From an uncultured Chitinophagaceae bacterium (GTDB lineage Bacteria; Bacteroidota; Bacteroidia; Chitinophagales; Chitinophagaceae), in NCBI GenBank assembly GCA_937873715.1, contig CALMYJ010000012.1:164143-228142 (forward strand): a stretch of DNA of 64,000 bases, in the 5' to 3' direction. This document shows, in pieces, positions 8,779-17,701 of the stretch. Position 1 is the stretch's first letter. Every line of letters starts with the position of its first letter. Under the pieces are notes generated by a model. It did no database searches. It was not told the origin of the DNA and saw only the letters and a list, made by a program, of their open reading frames with translations. Position numbers and translations under genes: made by a program.

Positions 8779-9480
8779 ATGCAAACCGTTAAAAAAATTT
8801 ACGACAGCTTTTTTCACCTGCTTTATCCGCATATATGCACCGGTTGTGGCAGCGATTTACTCTCAAAAGACAATCAACTTTGCGCCAAATGCATGACGGC
8901 ACTCCCCTATACACATTACGCCATGCATGAGGGCAACCCGGTAGAAAAAATTTTTGGGGGCCGCCTGCCCATAGCGGCTGCTCACAGCCAGTTTTATTTT
9001 GAAAAAACTTCTTTAATGCAGCACCTTGTACACCAGCTTAAATACAAGGGCAATACCAGCATTGGCATTTACCTTGGCGAATTGCTGGGCAAAACCTTAT
9101 CGGTAAGTCATCGCTTTCAGCAAATTGATGCATTAATTCCACTACCGCTTTACCCGGAAAAAGAAAAAAAAAGGGGCTACAATCAGGCAGCAATCATTTG
9201 CCAGGGCATATCTGCTGTATTGCGTATACCAATCATCAACAATAACCTTATACGCCGCAGGTACACCGATACACAAACAAAAAAACACCGTACAGAAAGA
9301 TGGGAGAATGTAGCAGACAGTTTTATTGTAAGAGACAGCGAAGCGCTTTGCGGCAAACACCTGCTGCTGGTAGATGATGTGATTACCACAGGTGCCACTC
9401 TTGAAGCTGGCGGCGCTGCCTTGATGCAGGCAAAAGATACAAAACTGAGCATTGCCACACTTACAATAGCTACACTTTAA
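8779..9480 (+). CDS. comF: ComF family phosphoribosyltransferase-like protein
   Basis: A 233-residue protein from the ATG at 8779 (MQTVKKIYDSFFHL); 11 residues of frame precede it but begin at a less likely start. N-terminal zinc-binding cysteines CTGCGSD...CAKC (~residues 20-45), then a type I phosphoribosyltransferase domain with PLPLYPEKEKKRGYNQ and the PRPP-binding motif LLVDDVITTGAT. ComF/GntX proteins are needed for DNA uptake in transformable bacteria, and their catalytic substrate is uncertain. Its place 39 nt after radA suggests a shared transcript connecting uptake and recombination. Confidence 0.92.
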   Translation: MQTVKKIYDSFFHLLYPHICTGCGSDLLSKDNQLCAKCMTALPYTHYAMHEGNPVEKIFGGRLPIAAAHSQFYFEKTSLMQHLVHQLKYKGNTSIGIYLGELLGKTLSVSHRFQQIDALIPLPLYPEKEKKRGYNQAAIICQGISAVLRIPIINNNLIRRRYTDTQTKKHRTERWENVADSFIVRDSEALCGKHLLLVDDVITTGATLEAGGAALMQAKDTKLSIATLTIATL

Positions 9481-9519
9481 CCCACAACCAGCACAACCAA
9501 AATTCAGTTACTTTTGATT

Positions 9520-10950
9520 ATGCCCCTATTCATTAAGCAGCAGGCTGCATCATTTAACCGGTTTATTGTACTACTCTGCAGTATTGGTATGTTATTCTGT
9601 TCCTGCAAAAAAGACAGCTTTATCACTTCGCCAGATGCAAGGCTTGTATTAAGTGCCGACACTTTAAAATACGATACGGTTTTTGCCAGCATTGGCTCCA
9701 TTACGCAAGCCTTTAAAATCAATAATGCCAACAACCGCAAGCTGCTCATCAATACCGTAAAACTCATGGGTGGCGCTGCATCGGAATACAACATTAATGT
9801 TAATGGTATTGCTGCCCGGCAGGTAAATGATATTGAGGTTGCCGCCAACGACAGCATCTATGTTTTTGTAACGGTAAACATTAACCCCACTGCTGCTGCC
9901 CTTCCATTTATTGTGAGAGATAGTATTGAAATAACCTACAATGGCAACACCCGTTATGTGCAGTTAGAAGCATTTGGACAAAATGCTCATTTTTTACGTA
10001 ATAAAGTTATTGAAAGCAATACCACCTGGGTAAACGACTTACCCTATGTAATACTCGGTGGTATACAAATAGATACCGGTATTACACTTACCATTAACCC
10101 CGGCTGCAAAATTTATTGTAATGCCAGTGCACCCGTACTGGTAGATGGAACCCTTATCGTTAACGGCACATTTGAAGAGCCGGTAACATTCACCGGCGAC
10201 AGGCTGGATGACTATTACCGGGATTTTCCGGCAAGCTGGCCCGGTATTTATTTTCGGCAAACCAGTAAAAACAATGTAGTGCAGTTTGCCACCGTAAAAA
10301 ATGCTTACCAGGCGCTTGCCGTACAGGGTGCCCCGGATAATTTGAACCCCAAACTCATCCTGGCGCAGTCAGTAATTGACAATGCTTACGATGCCGGTAT
10401 TATTTGTGTAAACACCACCGTGTATGCCGAAAACAATCTTATAAGCAATTGCGGCAATAATATCAATATTTTACTGGGCGGCGCATATGCATTTACGCAT
10501 TGCACTGTAGCATCCTACCCTACTTATATCCCACATCAAAAACCCGTACTCAGCGCTACCAATTTTGCAGAAATAAACGGATCGATGGTTACCACAGGTT
10601 TAAATGCCACATTTACCAACTGTATTTTTTGGGGCGAGGGTGGTATTGTAAAAAATGAAATTGATATAAAACGGCAGGGCAGCGATGCATTTACGGTACA
10701 GTTTGACCACTGCCTGTATAAAGCCGAAACAATACCTGCAAATGCACAGTTTACTAACTCCATTCAAAATCAATACCCGGCCTTTGACAGTATAGATGCT
10801 TCTAAAAGATTTTTTGATTTTAGAACTTCATTAGCGGCCAATGCGCCAGGTGTTGATAAGGGCAACCCCATTACCGCACTAAGCCTGGACCTGGACAATC
10901 GCCAGCGTACCGATGGTAAACCCGATATAGGTTGTTATGAAAAACCGTAA
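9520..10950 (+). CDS. Lipoprotein with right-handed beta-helix-like repeats
   Basis: A 476-residue protein from the ATG at 9520. The N-terminus has a hydrophobic segment and a lipobox-like cysteine (GMLFCSC-KKD, Cys near residue 30), indicating an outer-membrane or periplasmic lipoprotein. Residues ~40-160 look like an Ig/CARDB-type domain (NNANNRKLLINTVKLMG). From ~170 on, turns of ITLTINPGCKIYCNASAPVLV followed by short repeating strands are typical of right-handed parallel beta-helix proteins of Bacteroidota. The C-terminus ends RTDGKPDIGCYE, common in such choice-of-anchor-like proteins. No catalytic site recognised. The next gene starts 37 nt after the stop. Confidence 0.75.
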   Translation: MPLFIKQQAASFNRFIVLLCSIGMLFCSCKKDSFITSPDARLVLSADTLKYDTVFASIGSITQAFKINNANNRKLLINTVKLMGGAASEYNINVNGIAARQVNDIEVAANDSIYVFVTVNINPTAAALPFIVRDSIEITYNGNTRYVQLEAFGQNAHFLRNKVIESNTTWVNDLPYVILGGIQIDTGITLTINPGCKIYCNASAPVLVDGTLIVNGTFEEPVTFTGDRLDDYYRDFPASWPGIYFRQTSKNNVVQFATVKNAYQALAVQGAPDNLNPKLILAQSVIDNAYDAGIICVNTTVYAENNLISNCGNNINILLGGAYAFTHCTVASYPTYIPHQKPVLSATNFAEINGSMVTTGLNATFTNCIFWGEGGIVKNEIDIKRQGSDAFTVQFDHCLYKAETIPANAQFTNSIQNQYPAFDSIDASKRFFDFRTSLAANAPGVDKGNPITALSLDLDNRQRTDGKPDIGCYEKP

Positions 10951-10987
10951 ACAAAATGACCTGCAAATCGTTGATACAAAAAAAAGC

Positions 10988-11572
10988 ATGAATAAAATAT
11001 TGATTACCGCTGCTGCCTTATTTTCCTGTGCAGCCAATACTTCAGGCGATACCAATGCGACCCCGGGCAACGCAACAGCGCCTGCGGCCGCAACTACGGC
11101 TGCCTCCAGCATTCACCAGTTTACTGTAGAAGCACTGGATGGCGGCACCATCAACTTTGCCGATTTTAAAGGCAAAAAAATACTGGTTGTAAATACGGCC
11201 TCGGAGTGTGGCTACACCCGCCAGTATGAGGGTCTGCAAAAATTATATGAGCAGAATAAGGATAAACTGGTGATAGTGGGTTTTCCGGCCAATAACTTTG
11301 GTGGCCAGGAGCCGGGCAGTAATGCCACTATCAAAGAATTTTGCAAAAAAAATTACGGTGTCAGCTTCCCTATGGCCGCCAAAATTTCGGTAAAAGGCAG
11401 CGATGCAGCACCCATTTATACATGGCTATGCCACAAATCGGAAAACGGTGTACTGGATGCCGAAATAAAATGGAATTTCAATAAATTTTTGCTGGATGAG
11501 AACGGGAAAATGCTGTACTATTTTGAAAGCAGGGTAGAACCGCTGAGCGATGAAATAGTATCCAAATTATAA
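10988..11572 (+). CDS. Glutathione peroxidase family thiol peroxidase, probably exported
   Basis: A 194-residue protein from the ATG at 10988 (MNKILITAAALFSC). The N-terminus looks like a lipoprotein or signal peptide (LFSC-AAN) followed by an Ala/Thr-rich linker (~20-40). The enzyme core carries the GPx catalytic triad: Cys in NTASECGYTRQYEGLQ, Gln in FPANNFGGQEPG, and Trp in WNFNKFL. Bacterial GPx enzymes of this kind usually use thioredoxin and reduce hydroperoxides. The Cys rather than selenocysteine and the export signal suggest envelope peroxide defence. A terminator at 11594 ends the transcript. Confidence 0.92.
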   Translation: MNKILITAAALFSCAANTSGDTNATPGNATAPAAATTAASSIHQFTVEALDGGTINFADFKGKKILVVNTASECGYTRQYEGLQKLYEQNKDKLVIVGFPANNFGGQEPGSNATIKEFCKKNYGVSFPMAAKISVKGSDAAPIYTWLCHKSENGVLDAEIKWNFNKFLLDENGKMLYYFESRVEPLSDEIVSKL

Positions 11573-11593
11573 TACAACAGCTATTTACAGCTA

Positions 11594-11630
11594 AATGCCA
11601 TTTGCACTGATCATGCAGATGGCATTTTTC
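11594..11630 (+). terminator. Rho-independent terminator
   Basis: Stem AATGCCATTTGCA / TGCAGATGGCATT (13 bp, one G-T pair) with a 7-nt loop, followed by a T run. It ends the peroxidase transcript just before holB. Confidence 0.8.
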
Positions 11631-11646
11631 ATTTACTTTGCCATGC

Positions 11647-12858
11647 ATGCAATTCGAAAAAATCATCGGTCAAAAAAATATTAAAAAGCAACTGGTACAA
11701 CTGGTACAGGAAAACCGCCTGGGTCATGCCCTGCTTTTTTTGGGTAATGATGGTACCGGGGCCTTACCATTAGCCATAGCCCTGGCGCAATATTTAGTTT
11801 GCGAAAAAACAAGAGCAGAACAAGCCCCGGCTGCACCATCACTGTTTGAAGCGCCAGAGCCGGCCAGTACTATAGCAGTACCACTTACCGATGCCTGCGG
11901 CAACTGCCCGGCCTGCCACAAAGCCAGCCAGTTGATACACCCGGATATCCATTTTTCTTACCCGGTAATCACAAAAAAAACTGGAGAAAAACCCATAGCG
12001 GCAGATTTTATACAAGAATGGCGCAGTTTCGTAAGCACTTATACTTATGGCGATGTGTTCGACTGGCTGCAATTTATAAAAGCCGAAAATAAACAGGGAA
12101 ATATCACCGCCGAAGAGTGCAATGATATTATCCGTAAAATGAACCTCAAAAGCTTTGAAAGCGGCTACAAAATACTCATTATGTGGATGCCGGAGTACCT
12201 GGGCAAAAGCGGCAACAAACTGCTTAAGCTTATTGAGGAGCCCCCACCCGATACGCTTTTCATCCTGGTAGCTAAAGAAGAGGCACAAATACTACCCACT
12301 ATACTTTCCCGTACACAATTAGTACGTATTCCCCGCCTGTCAAATGTAGAAGTAGAAGCTGCATTAGAATTAAGAGCCGGTGCCCCGGCAGAAAAAGCCC
12401 GGCAGATTGCCGCCATTTGCGAAGGCAATTATCACCAGGCCCTGCAATTACTGCAACATGCCGAAAACGACTGGCAGGCAGTACTTAGGGAATGGCTAAA
12501 CAGTATTGCCCGTAAAAACCTGCAGGCACAACTAAAATGGGTAGAAGACATTGCGAAATCGGGCCGGGAAAATCAAAAACAGTTTGTACAATACTTTATA
12601 CATCTTATGCAGCAGGCCATAAAACTGCAACTGATAGATAGCGACAAATCACAACCTGCGGCTATTGAAACAGAAACCGACTTTGCCCTTAGGCTAAACA
12701 AACTCTGCAGTATATACCAGCAGGAAGCCATTATTCATGAGTTAGACAAAGCCACCTATTTTATTGAACGTAATGCTAATGCTAAAATGCTCTTTCATGC
12801 CCTTACCATTAAGCTGCACCACATTATTAATAACAATTCCCTAATTTTGACCAACTGA
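11647..12858 (+). CDS. holB: DNA polymerase III subunit delta' family protein
   Basis: A 403-residue AAA+ clamp-loader subunit from the ATG at 11647 (MQFEKIIGQKNIKKQ). A TTG three codons upstream is possible but less likely. The Walker A region is degenerate (GNDGTGALPLA), as is normal for delta', which does not hydrolyse ATP. Zinc-binding cysteines CGNCPACHKA sit at ~residues 83-92, followed by the conserved HPDIH. The SRC-like motif is present as SRTQLVRIPRLS, and NKLLKLIEEPPPDT is the typical clamp-loader segment. It helps load the beta sliding clamp. ricT-like gene downstream is a common neighbour in this phylum. Confidence 0.92.
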   Translation: MQFEKIIGQKNIKKQLVQLVQENRLGHALLFLGNDGTGALPLAIALAQYLVCEKTRAEQAPAAPSLFEAPEPASTIAVPLTDACGNCPACHKASQLIHPDIHFSYPVITKKTGEKPIAADFIQEWRSFVSTYTYGDVFDWLQFIKAENKQGNITAEECNDIIRKMNLKSFESGYKILIMWMPEYLGKSGNKLLKLIEEPPPDTLFILVAKEEAQILPTILSRTQLVRIPRLSNVEVEAALELRAGAPAEKARQIAAICEGNYHQALQLLQHAENDWQAVLREWLNSIARKNLQAQLKWVEDIAKSGRENQKQFVQYFIHLMQQAIKLQLIDSDKSQPAAIETETDFALRLNKLCSIYQQEAIIHELDKATYFIERNANAKMLFHALTIKLHHIINNNSLILTN

Positions 12859-13189
12859 GGAAGAAGTTTTGAAGGGCTGCATACAGGCAACAGTTACATT
12901 TTGTTGTTTGCCATTACTATTTAATATGTAACCGGCTTTGTCAACAATTTTTAACGGCTTTGTATCTTCCTTTATAAATAGGGGTACATGTACGGCATTC
13001 ATATATCAGCATTATTTTTTCGGATCACTACTCCGCATAATAATATAATTGATTTAGCAGTGTGTAACTAATGCCAGTCCTACACCACTTCCTCTATTGT
13101 TTTTATACCGATGTACTGTAACAGCAAGCTGATTATTGCTAACTGTACGGTTATTATCCATTATTTAATTATCATTTTAACCATTATAC
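12859..13189. other. Intergenic region holB to ricT
   Basis: About 330 bp with no credible protein frame or RNA gene. CGGCTTTGTATC-type sequence near 12950-12965 weakly resembles a -7 element, and the AT-rich stretch just before 13190 would be the leader. No terminator hairpin with a T run was seen after holB. Nothing else could be supported. Confidence 0.45.
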
Positions 13190-14545
13190 ATGGCTTGTGG
13201 AAATTGTGGTACCGGTGCACCGGGAGGATGTAAAAGCCACGGCAGTTGTGCCAGCGGCAGTTGCAACCGGATGAATGTGTACGACTGGTTGAAAAACCTC
13301 CCTATTTGCGATACCGAAAGTGCCTGCCAGGTAATAGAAGTGAGTTTTAACAACGGCAGCCGCAAAGACTACTTTCGCAATACCACCAAACTATTCTTTG
13401 AAAAAGGCGATGCTGTGGCGGTGGAAGGCGTAAGTGGCTTTGATGTAGGCAACGTAAACCTTACCGGCGAACTGGTGCGCCTGCAAATCAAAAAAAATAA
13501 TATAAAAGAAGATGACCCGAACCTGAAAAAAGTACTGCGCCGTGCCAATGAATACGACTTTTCCAAATTGCAGGAATCAAAAGCAAGGGAAAAAGAAGTG
13601 ATGATACGCAGCCGTGCCATTGCAAAGCAGCTTAACCTGAATATGAAGGTAGCCGAAGTGGAAATACAGGCCGATGGACGTAAAGCCACCTTCTTTTATA
13701 TTGCCGACGACAGGGTTGACTTTAGGGAACTTATAAAAGTATATGCCGCTGAATTTAAAGTAAAGGTAGAAATGCGCCAGATAGGTGCCCGGCAGGAAGC
13801 CGGCAAAGTAGGCGGCATTGGCAGTTGCGGCAGAGAACTCTGCTGCAGCACATGGCTCACCGATTTTAAAAGTGTAAATACCACCGCCGCCCGTTATCAA
13901 AACCTTAGTATTAACCAGGCCAAACTTAGTGGCCAGTGCGGCAGGCTTAAATGCTGCCTCAATTTTGAATTGGATACTTACCTAGATGCTTTGCAACATT
14001 TTCCCGAAGATTGCGATGTGCTCGAAATAGCCAAAGGCAATGCCTTTTTAGTAAAAAAAGATATTTTCCGCAACCTGATGTGGTACACCCTCCCCGATAG
14101 CACCCGCCAGTATCCGCTCACTATTGAAAGGGTACGAAAAATAAAATCACTCAACCGCCAGGGCATACGCCCCGACGAACTGGAGCCCGTGGAAGTAGTG
14201 AATAAAAAAACTGTAGAAGCAGAGCCGGTATATGCTGATGTGGTAGGTCAGATAAGCCTTAGAAGCCTCGAAAAAACCAGTCGCAGGAGGCGTGAAAACG
14301 ACCGTGGAGCCAAGCCTGGACAACGCCAGGGAGAGGAAAGGGGCCCACAAAACCGCAGCAACAACCCACAAAACCGCAACCAGCAAAGACCGCAGCAAAA
14401 CAGGCCGCAGCAGCAACGGCAGGATAACAGGAACCAACAACCCGGAGGCAACAACCAGCAGCGAAACCAGCAAAGACCGCAGCAAAACAGGCCCCCCCGC
14501 CCACCCAGGGGAAATAATGCCGGCAATGAACAGGACAGGAAATAA
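13190..14545 (+). CDS. ricT: PSP1 domain protein, RicT/YaaT homologue
   Basis: A 451-residue cytoplasmic protein. The N-terminus is Cys-rich (MACGNCG...GGCKSHGSCASGSC). The central PSP1 region has the iron-sulfur-associated cysteines GSCGRELCCSTWL and SGQCGRLKCCLNFELD (~residues 205-260). In Bacillus, RicT (YaaT) is part of the Ric/Y complex that binds Fe-S clusters and supports mRNA maturation; the role in Bacteroidota is less clear. The last ~85 residues are a basic, Gln/Asn/Arg/Pro-rich low-complexity tail absent from Bacillus RicT, likely RNA-binding or disordered. Next to holB and a gldA-like gene, as is usual in this phylum. Confidence 0.88.
   Translation: MACGNCGTGAPGGCKSHGSCASGSCNRMNVYDWLKNLPICDTESACQVIEVSFNNGSRKDYFRNTTKLFFEKGDAVAVEGVSGFDVGNVNLTGELVRLQIKKNNIKEDDPNLKKVLRRANEYDFSKLQESKAREKEVMIRSRAIAKQLNLNMKVAEVEIQADGRKATFFYIADDRVDFRELIKVYAAEFKVKVEMRQIGARQEAGKVGGIGSCGRELCCSTWLTDFKSVNTTAARYQNLSINQAKLSGQCGRLKCCLNFELDTYLDALQHFPEDCDVLEIAKGNAFLVKKDIFRNLMWYTLPDSTRQYPLTIERVRKIKSLNRQGIRPDELEPVEVVNKKTVEAEPVYADVVGQISLRSLEKTSRRRRENDRGAKPGQRQGEERGPQNRSNNPQNRNQQRPQQNRPQQQRQDNRNQQPGGNNQQRNQQRPQQNRPPRPPRGNNAGNEQDRK
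14378..14493 (+). repeat. 29-bp in-frame direct repeat in the ricT tail
   Basis: A 29-nt segment beginning AACCAGCAAAGACCGC occurs at 14378-14406 and again, identical, at 14465-14493. The offset is 87 bp (29 codons), so both copies encode the same NQQRPQQNRP stretch. Identity at DNA level points to recent duplication within the low-complexity tail. Confidence 0.85.
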
Positions 14546-14563
14546 TTAAATACAACACATACA

Positions 14564-14592
14564 CGTCAGGCAAATGCCTGGCGTTTTTTATT
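14564..14592 (+). terminator. Rho-independent terminator
   Basis: Stem CGTCAGGCA / TGCCTGGCG (one wobble pair) with a 2-nt spacer, followed by TTTTTTATTTTT. It ends the ricT transcript 20 nt before the gldA-like start. Confidence 0.85.
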
Positions 14593-14612
14593 TTTACGTT
14601 CTAAAATCAGGT

Positions 14613-15518
14613 ATGTCAATCACCGTTACCAACCTTACCAAAATTTACGGCACACAAACAGCAGTAAATAATATTTCTTTTTCTATCGCCAAAGGCGAAA
14701 TTGTGGGTTTCCTTGGGCCCAATGGTGCCGGTAAAAGCACCACCATGAAAATGATTACAGGCTACCTGGAGCAGGATGGCGGACAGGCCCTTGTTTGTGG
14801 CGAAACAGTAACCGTTAACGGGCTTAGCACCAAGAAAAAAACCGGCTACCTGCCCGAAGCAAATCCACTGTACTATGATATGTACGTAAGGGAATACTTA
14901 AGTTTTATGGCGGGCATACACCACGTAAAAGATAGCAAAAAAAGGGTAGAAGAAGTGATTGTTACTGTAGGCCTGAAACCAGAGGCGAATAAAAAAATAG
15001 CACAACTCAGCAAGGGATACAAGCAGCGTGTAGGCATAGCCGCAGCCTTAATACACAACCCCGAAGTGCTGATACTGGACGAGCCTACCTCTGGCCTCGA
15101 CCCCAACCAGATTATCGAAATACGGGAGGTGATTAAGCAACTGGGCAAAAGCAAAACCATTTTATTTTCATCGCATATCCTGCAGGAGGTAGAAGCACTT
15201 TGCGAAAGGGTTATCATCATCAACCGGGGTAATATTGTGGCCGACAGCAACCTGCAGGAACTACAACAAAAAAGCCTTGCACAACAGCAGGTAACCGTTG
15301 AATTTAAAGAAAGCATCAACACTGTTGTGCTGGCATCACTCGGCACTGTAACAGCCTTATCGGACAACAGCTTTAGCATTACGGCACCCGATGCAGATGT
15401 ACTCAAAAAACAAATTCTGCAACTTGCTATTGATAACAACCTCAATATTGTTTCCCTCCAAAGCAGTGGCCACAGCCTCGAAGCTGTATTTCGCCAGTTA
15501 ACCAGTACTGTACAATAA
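14613..15518 (+). CDS. gldA: ABC transporter ATP-binding protein, GldA-like
   Basis: A 301-residue ATPase from the ATG at 14613 (MSITVTNLTKIYG). Motifs: Walker A GPNGAGKST, signature LSKGYKQRVGIA, Walker B VLILDEPTSGLDP, switch His in FSSHILQE. Sequence and position match the gliding-motility ABC ATPase GldA, which works with permeases GldF and GldG in Flavobacterium; no gldF/gldG is present here, so the partners must be elsewhere. GldA homologues also occur in non-gliding Bacteroidota, so motility is not implied. Its own promoter is not clear; a terminator precedes it. Confidence 0.8.
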   Translation: MSITVTNLTKIYGTQTAVNNISFSIAKGEIVGFLGPNGAGKSTTMKMITGYLEQDGGQALVCGETVTVNGLSTKKKTGYLPEANPLYYDMYVREYLSFMAGIHHVKDSKKRVEEVIVTVGLKPEANKKIAQLSKGYKQRVGIAAALIHNPEVLILDEPTSGLDPNQIIEIREVIKQLGKSKTILFSSHILQEVEALCERVIIINRGNIVADSNLQELQQKSLAQQQVTVEFKESINTVVLASLGTVTALSDNSFSITAPDADVLKKQILQLAIDNNLNIVSLQSSGHSLEAVFRQLTSTVQ

Positions 15519-15565
15519 ACCATCACAATTTTTAAAATACTTTCAAAAAATAACCGCTTCGGCTG

Positions 15566-15596
15566 TTTGCATCGTAACCCGTATTTTGTTTCTTTG
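15566..15596 (+). promoter_or_regulatory. Promoter of eno
   Basis: TTTG-N19-TTTCTTTG, matching the Bacteroidota promoter pattern with one mismatch in the -7 element. Expected transcription start near 15603, giving a ~30-nt leader before the eno ATG at 15633. Confidence 0.6.
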
Positions 15597-15632
15597 CAAT
15601 CAGCATTTTTAAACCAAACAAAACATACTAAA

Positions 15633-16922
15633 ATGAGCTACATCGCCTCCATCTTTGCCCGCCAGATTTTAGACAGTCGTGGAAACCCTACCATAGAAGT
15701 TGATATACTTACTGAAACCGAGAAATTAGGCAGGGCTGCTGTACCCAGTGGTGCCAGCACCGGTATACATGAGGCGGTTGAATTACGGGATGGAAACAAA
15801 AAATTATATGGTGGCAAAAGTGTACTCAAAGCCGTAAAAAATGTAAATACCACTATTGCGGATGCCTTACTGGGCTGGGATGTAGCCGACCAAACCGGCA
15901 TAGACGCCATGATGCTGAAATTAGACGGCACCCCCAATAAAAGTAAGCTGGGTGCCAATGCCATATTAGCCGTAAGTATGGCTGTAGCCAAAGCTGCTGC
16001 ACTTGAAGCCAACCTCCCCCTGTATCGTTACATTGGCGGCACCAATGCCAAAATACTACCTATCCCCATGATGAACATTCTTAACGGTGGCGCACATGCG
16101 GATAATAAAATCGACTTCCAGGAATTTATGGTAATGCCTGTAGGTGCCTCTACTTTTAGCGAAGGCCTTGCATGGGGTGTTGATATATTTCATGCACTAA
16201 AAAGTGTATTAAAGAAAAAAGGCTTTAGCACTAATGTGGGTGATGAAGGTGGCTTTGCCCCCAATATACAGAGCAATGAAGAAGCTATTGAAACCGTACT
16301 TACCGCTATACAGGCGGCAGGCTACAAAACCGGCTCACAAATACAAATAGCTATGGACGCTGCCAACAGCGAACTGTGGGATGCCAAAAAGAAAAAATAC
16401 GTTTTCCATAAAAGCAGCGGTAAAGAAATGACCAGCGAGCAATTGGTAAAATACTGGGAAAGCTGGGTAAAGCAATACCCTATTTGCTCCATTGAAGACG
16501 GCATGGCCGAAGATGACTGGAAAGGCTGGAAAATGCTTACCGATGCAGTGGGCAGCAAATGCCAGTTGGTGGGCGACGATCTTTTTGTAACCAATGTTAC
16601 CCGTTTGGAAAAAGGTATCAACGAAGGTATTGGTAACGGCCTGCTGGTAAAAGTAAACCAGATAGGCACCATTACCGAAACCATCAATGCGGTAAGTATG
16701 GCGCAAAATAATGGCTACAATACCATTATGAGCCACCGCAGCGGCGAAACTGAAGATACCACTATTGCCGACCTTGCCGTGGCGCTTAACTGCGGCCAGA
16801 TAAAAACAGGCTCGGCCAGCCGTACCGACAGGATGGCTAAATACAACCAGCTTATCCGCATCGAAGAAATGCTGGCCGATAGCGGCATTTATCCAAAAGG
16901 AAAGATTAAATTTGGAAAATAA
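15633..16922 (+). CDS. eno: Enolase (phosphopyruvate hydratase)
   Basis: A 429-residue glycolytic enzyme converting 2-phosphoglycerate to phosphoenolpyruvate in the cytoplasm. The ATG at 15633 gives the canonical start ([20 protein letters not shown]). Visible signature motifs: [14 protein letters not shown], the Mg-binding [11 protein letters not shown] and [10 protein letters not shown], and [17 protein letters not shown] near the C-terminus. The enclosed lysine expected after GDDL is provided in [10 protein letters not shown]. Length is normal. A promoter lies directly upstream, and the FtsB-like gene follows after 30 nt without a terminator, so the two are probably one operon. Confidence 0.98.
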   Translation: MSYIASIFARQILDSRGNPTIEVDILTETEKLGRAAVPSGASTGIHEAVELRDGNKKLYGGKSVLKAVKNVNTTIADALLGWDVADQTGIDAMMLKLDGTPNKSKLGANAILAVSMAVAKAAALEANLPLYRYIGGTNAKILPIPMMNILNGGAHADNKIDFQEFMVMPVGASTFSEGLAWGVDIFHALKSVLKKKGFSTNVGDEGGFAPNIQSNEEAIETVLTAIQAAGYKTGSQIQIAMDAANSELWDAKKKKYVFHKSSGKEMTSEQLVKYWESWVKQYPICSIEDGMAEDDWKGWKMLTDAVGSKCQLVGDDLFVTNVTRLEKGINEGIGNGLLVKVNQIGTITETINAVSMAQNNGYNTIMSHRSGETEDTTIADLAVALNCGQIKTGSASRTDRMAKYNQLIRIEEMLADSGIYPKGKIKFGK

Positions 16923-16952
16923 GCCATTCACCTGGCTTAAAATAAAAAGGTA

Positions 16953-17309
16953 TTGGAACAAAATTCAGAAAATACAGCCGCTCCAAAACTCCGCACCAAC
17001 GGTGGACTGGGGCGGCTTGGTTTTTTAAAGAATAAATACCTGCTTGCCGGCTCATTTTTCCTGGTGTGGATGTTATTTTTCGATCCAAAGGATATTGGCA
17101 CCGTAATGAGCAAAAAAAGCAAGTACAACGCATTGAAAGAAAGCGAATTACAACTTTCAAAACAAATCTCCGAAACAAAACAGGAACTTGGACAGCTTAA
17201 AAACAGCGCCCAAACCATCGAAAAATATGCAAGGGAAAAGTACCTGATGAAAAAAGATAATGAAGATTTGTTCATCGTACCCGATGAAAAGGCTGCAAAT
17301 AACCAGTGA
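16953..17309 (+). CDS. Septum formation initiator family protein (FtsB/DivIC-like)
   Basis: A 118-residue single-pass membrane protein. The N-terminal ~30 residues are cytoplasmic, a membrane segment follows (YLLAGSFFLVWMLFFDP), then a periplasmic coiled coil (ALKESELQLSKQISETKQEL) ending in the conserved KYAREKYLMKKDNEDLF. FtsB/DivIC proteins join the divisome through FtsL and FtsQ. The start is a TTG at 16953: an in-frame stop lies at 16938 and no ATG or GTG occurs before the membrane segment. It follows enolase by 30 nt, an arrangement known in many bacteria (eno-ftsB). Confidence 0.88.
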   Translation: MEQNSENTAAPKLRTNGGLGRLGFLKNKYLLAGSFFLVWMLFFDPKDIGTVMSKKSKYNALKESELQLSKQISETKQELGQLKNSAQTIEKYAREKYLMKKDNEDLFIVPDEKAANNQ

Positions 17310-17394
17310 GTTATACAATATGCGGCACCCAATACCGTTAATAATAGCGGATATGGTTTTAATTAAATTTCTTAACAAGCAATTTCTCTTGCCT

Positions 17395-17634
17395 ATGCAC
17401 AGCTTTACACAGGAGGACCTGTTGCAGTACCTGTACAGGGAAACTTCCGCCGAAAAAACAAAGGCTATTGAAGCCGCACTGGAAAATGACTATAGCTTAC
17501 GTGAAAAACTAGAAGTTATACAGTCAGGATTTCAGCGCCTCGAAAAACTAACCCTTTCACCTCGAAAAAAAGCCGTAGATAAAGTGATGGACTATGCTGC
17601 TAAAGCAGCCGGGGCACTTTCTACAGAAGCATAA
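17395..17634 (+). CDS. Small conserved-looking cytoplasmic protein, unknown function
   Basis: A 79-residue protein from the ATG at 17395 (MHSFTQEDLLQYLYRETS). The frame stays open upstream to 17260, but that part overlaps the FtsB-like gene and is unlikely. The first ~45 residues (QEDLLQYLYRETSAEK, then KAIEAALENDYSLREKLE) are acidic and helical, and resemble the N-terminal helical part of small anti-sigma-factor-like proteins without their zinc site. The C-terminal helix is basic then Ala-rich. No membrane segment. It may be the last gene of the eno-ftsB operon. I do not recognise a named family. Confidence 0.6.
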   Translation: MHSFTQEDLLQYLYRETSAEKTKAIEAALENDYSLREKLEVIQSGFQRLEKLTLSPRKKAVDKVMDYAAKAAGALSTEA

Positions 17635-17670
17635 AACCGGCATTACTGTTGGTATTTAACATAGTTTTGT

Positions 17671-17701
17671 CCTCCTCCGCTAACCCGGAGGAGGATTTTT
17701 T
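17671..17701 (+). terminator. Terminator-shaped hairpin that sequesters the nth ribosome-binding site
   Basis: Perfect 9-bp GC-rich stem CCTCCTCCG / CGGAGGAGG with a 6-nt loop, followed by ATTTTTT. The T run ends directly at the nth ATG (17702). The 3' strand of the stem is GGAGGAGG, an ideal Shine-Dalgarno sequence 7 nt before that ATG. The hairpin can therefore act as terminator of the upstream operon and, if read through, as a translation block on nth. Confidence 0.75.

Noticed and set aside
14292..14549. An 85-codon frame within the ricT tail in another frame
   Set aside because: It is the +1 reading of the low-complexity, repeat-containing tail and ends with ricT; no independent start signal.
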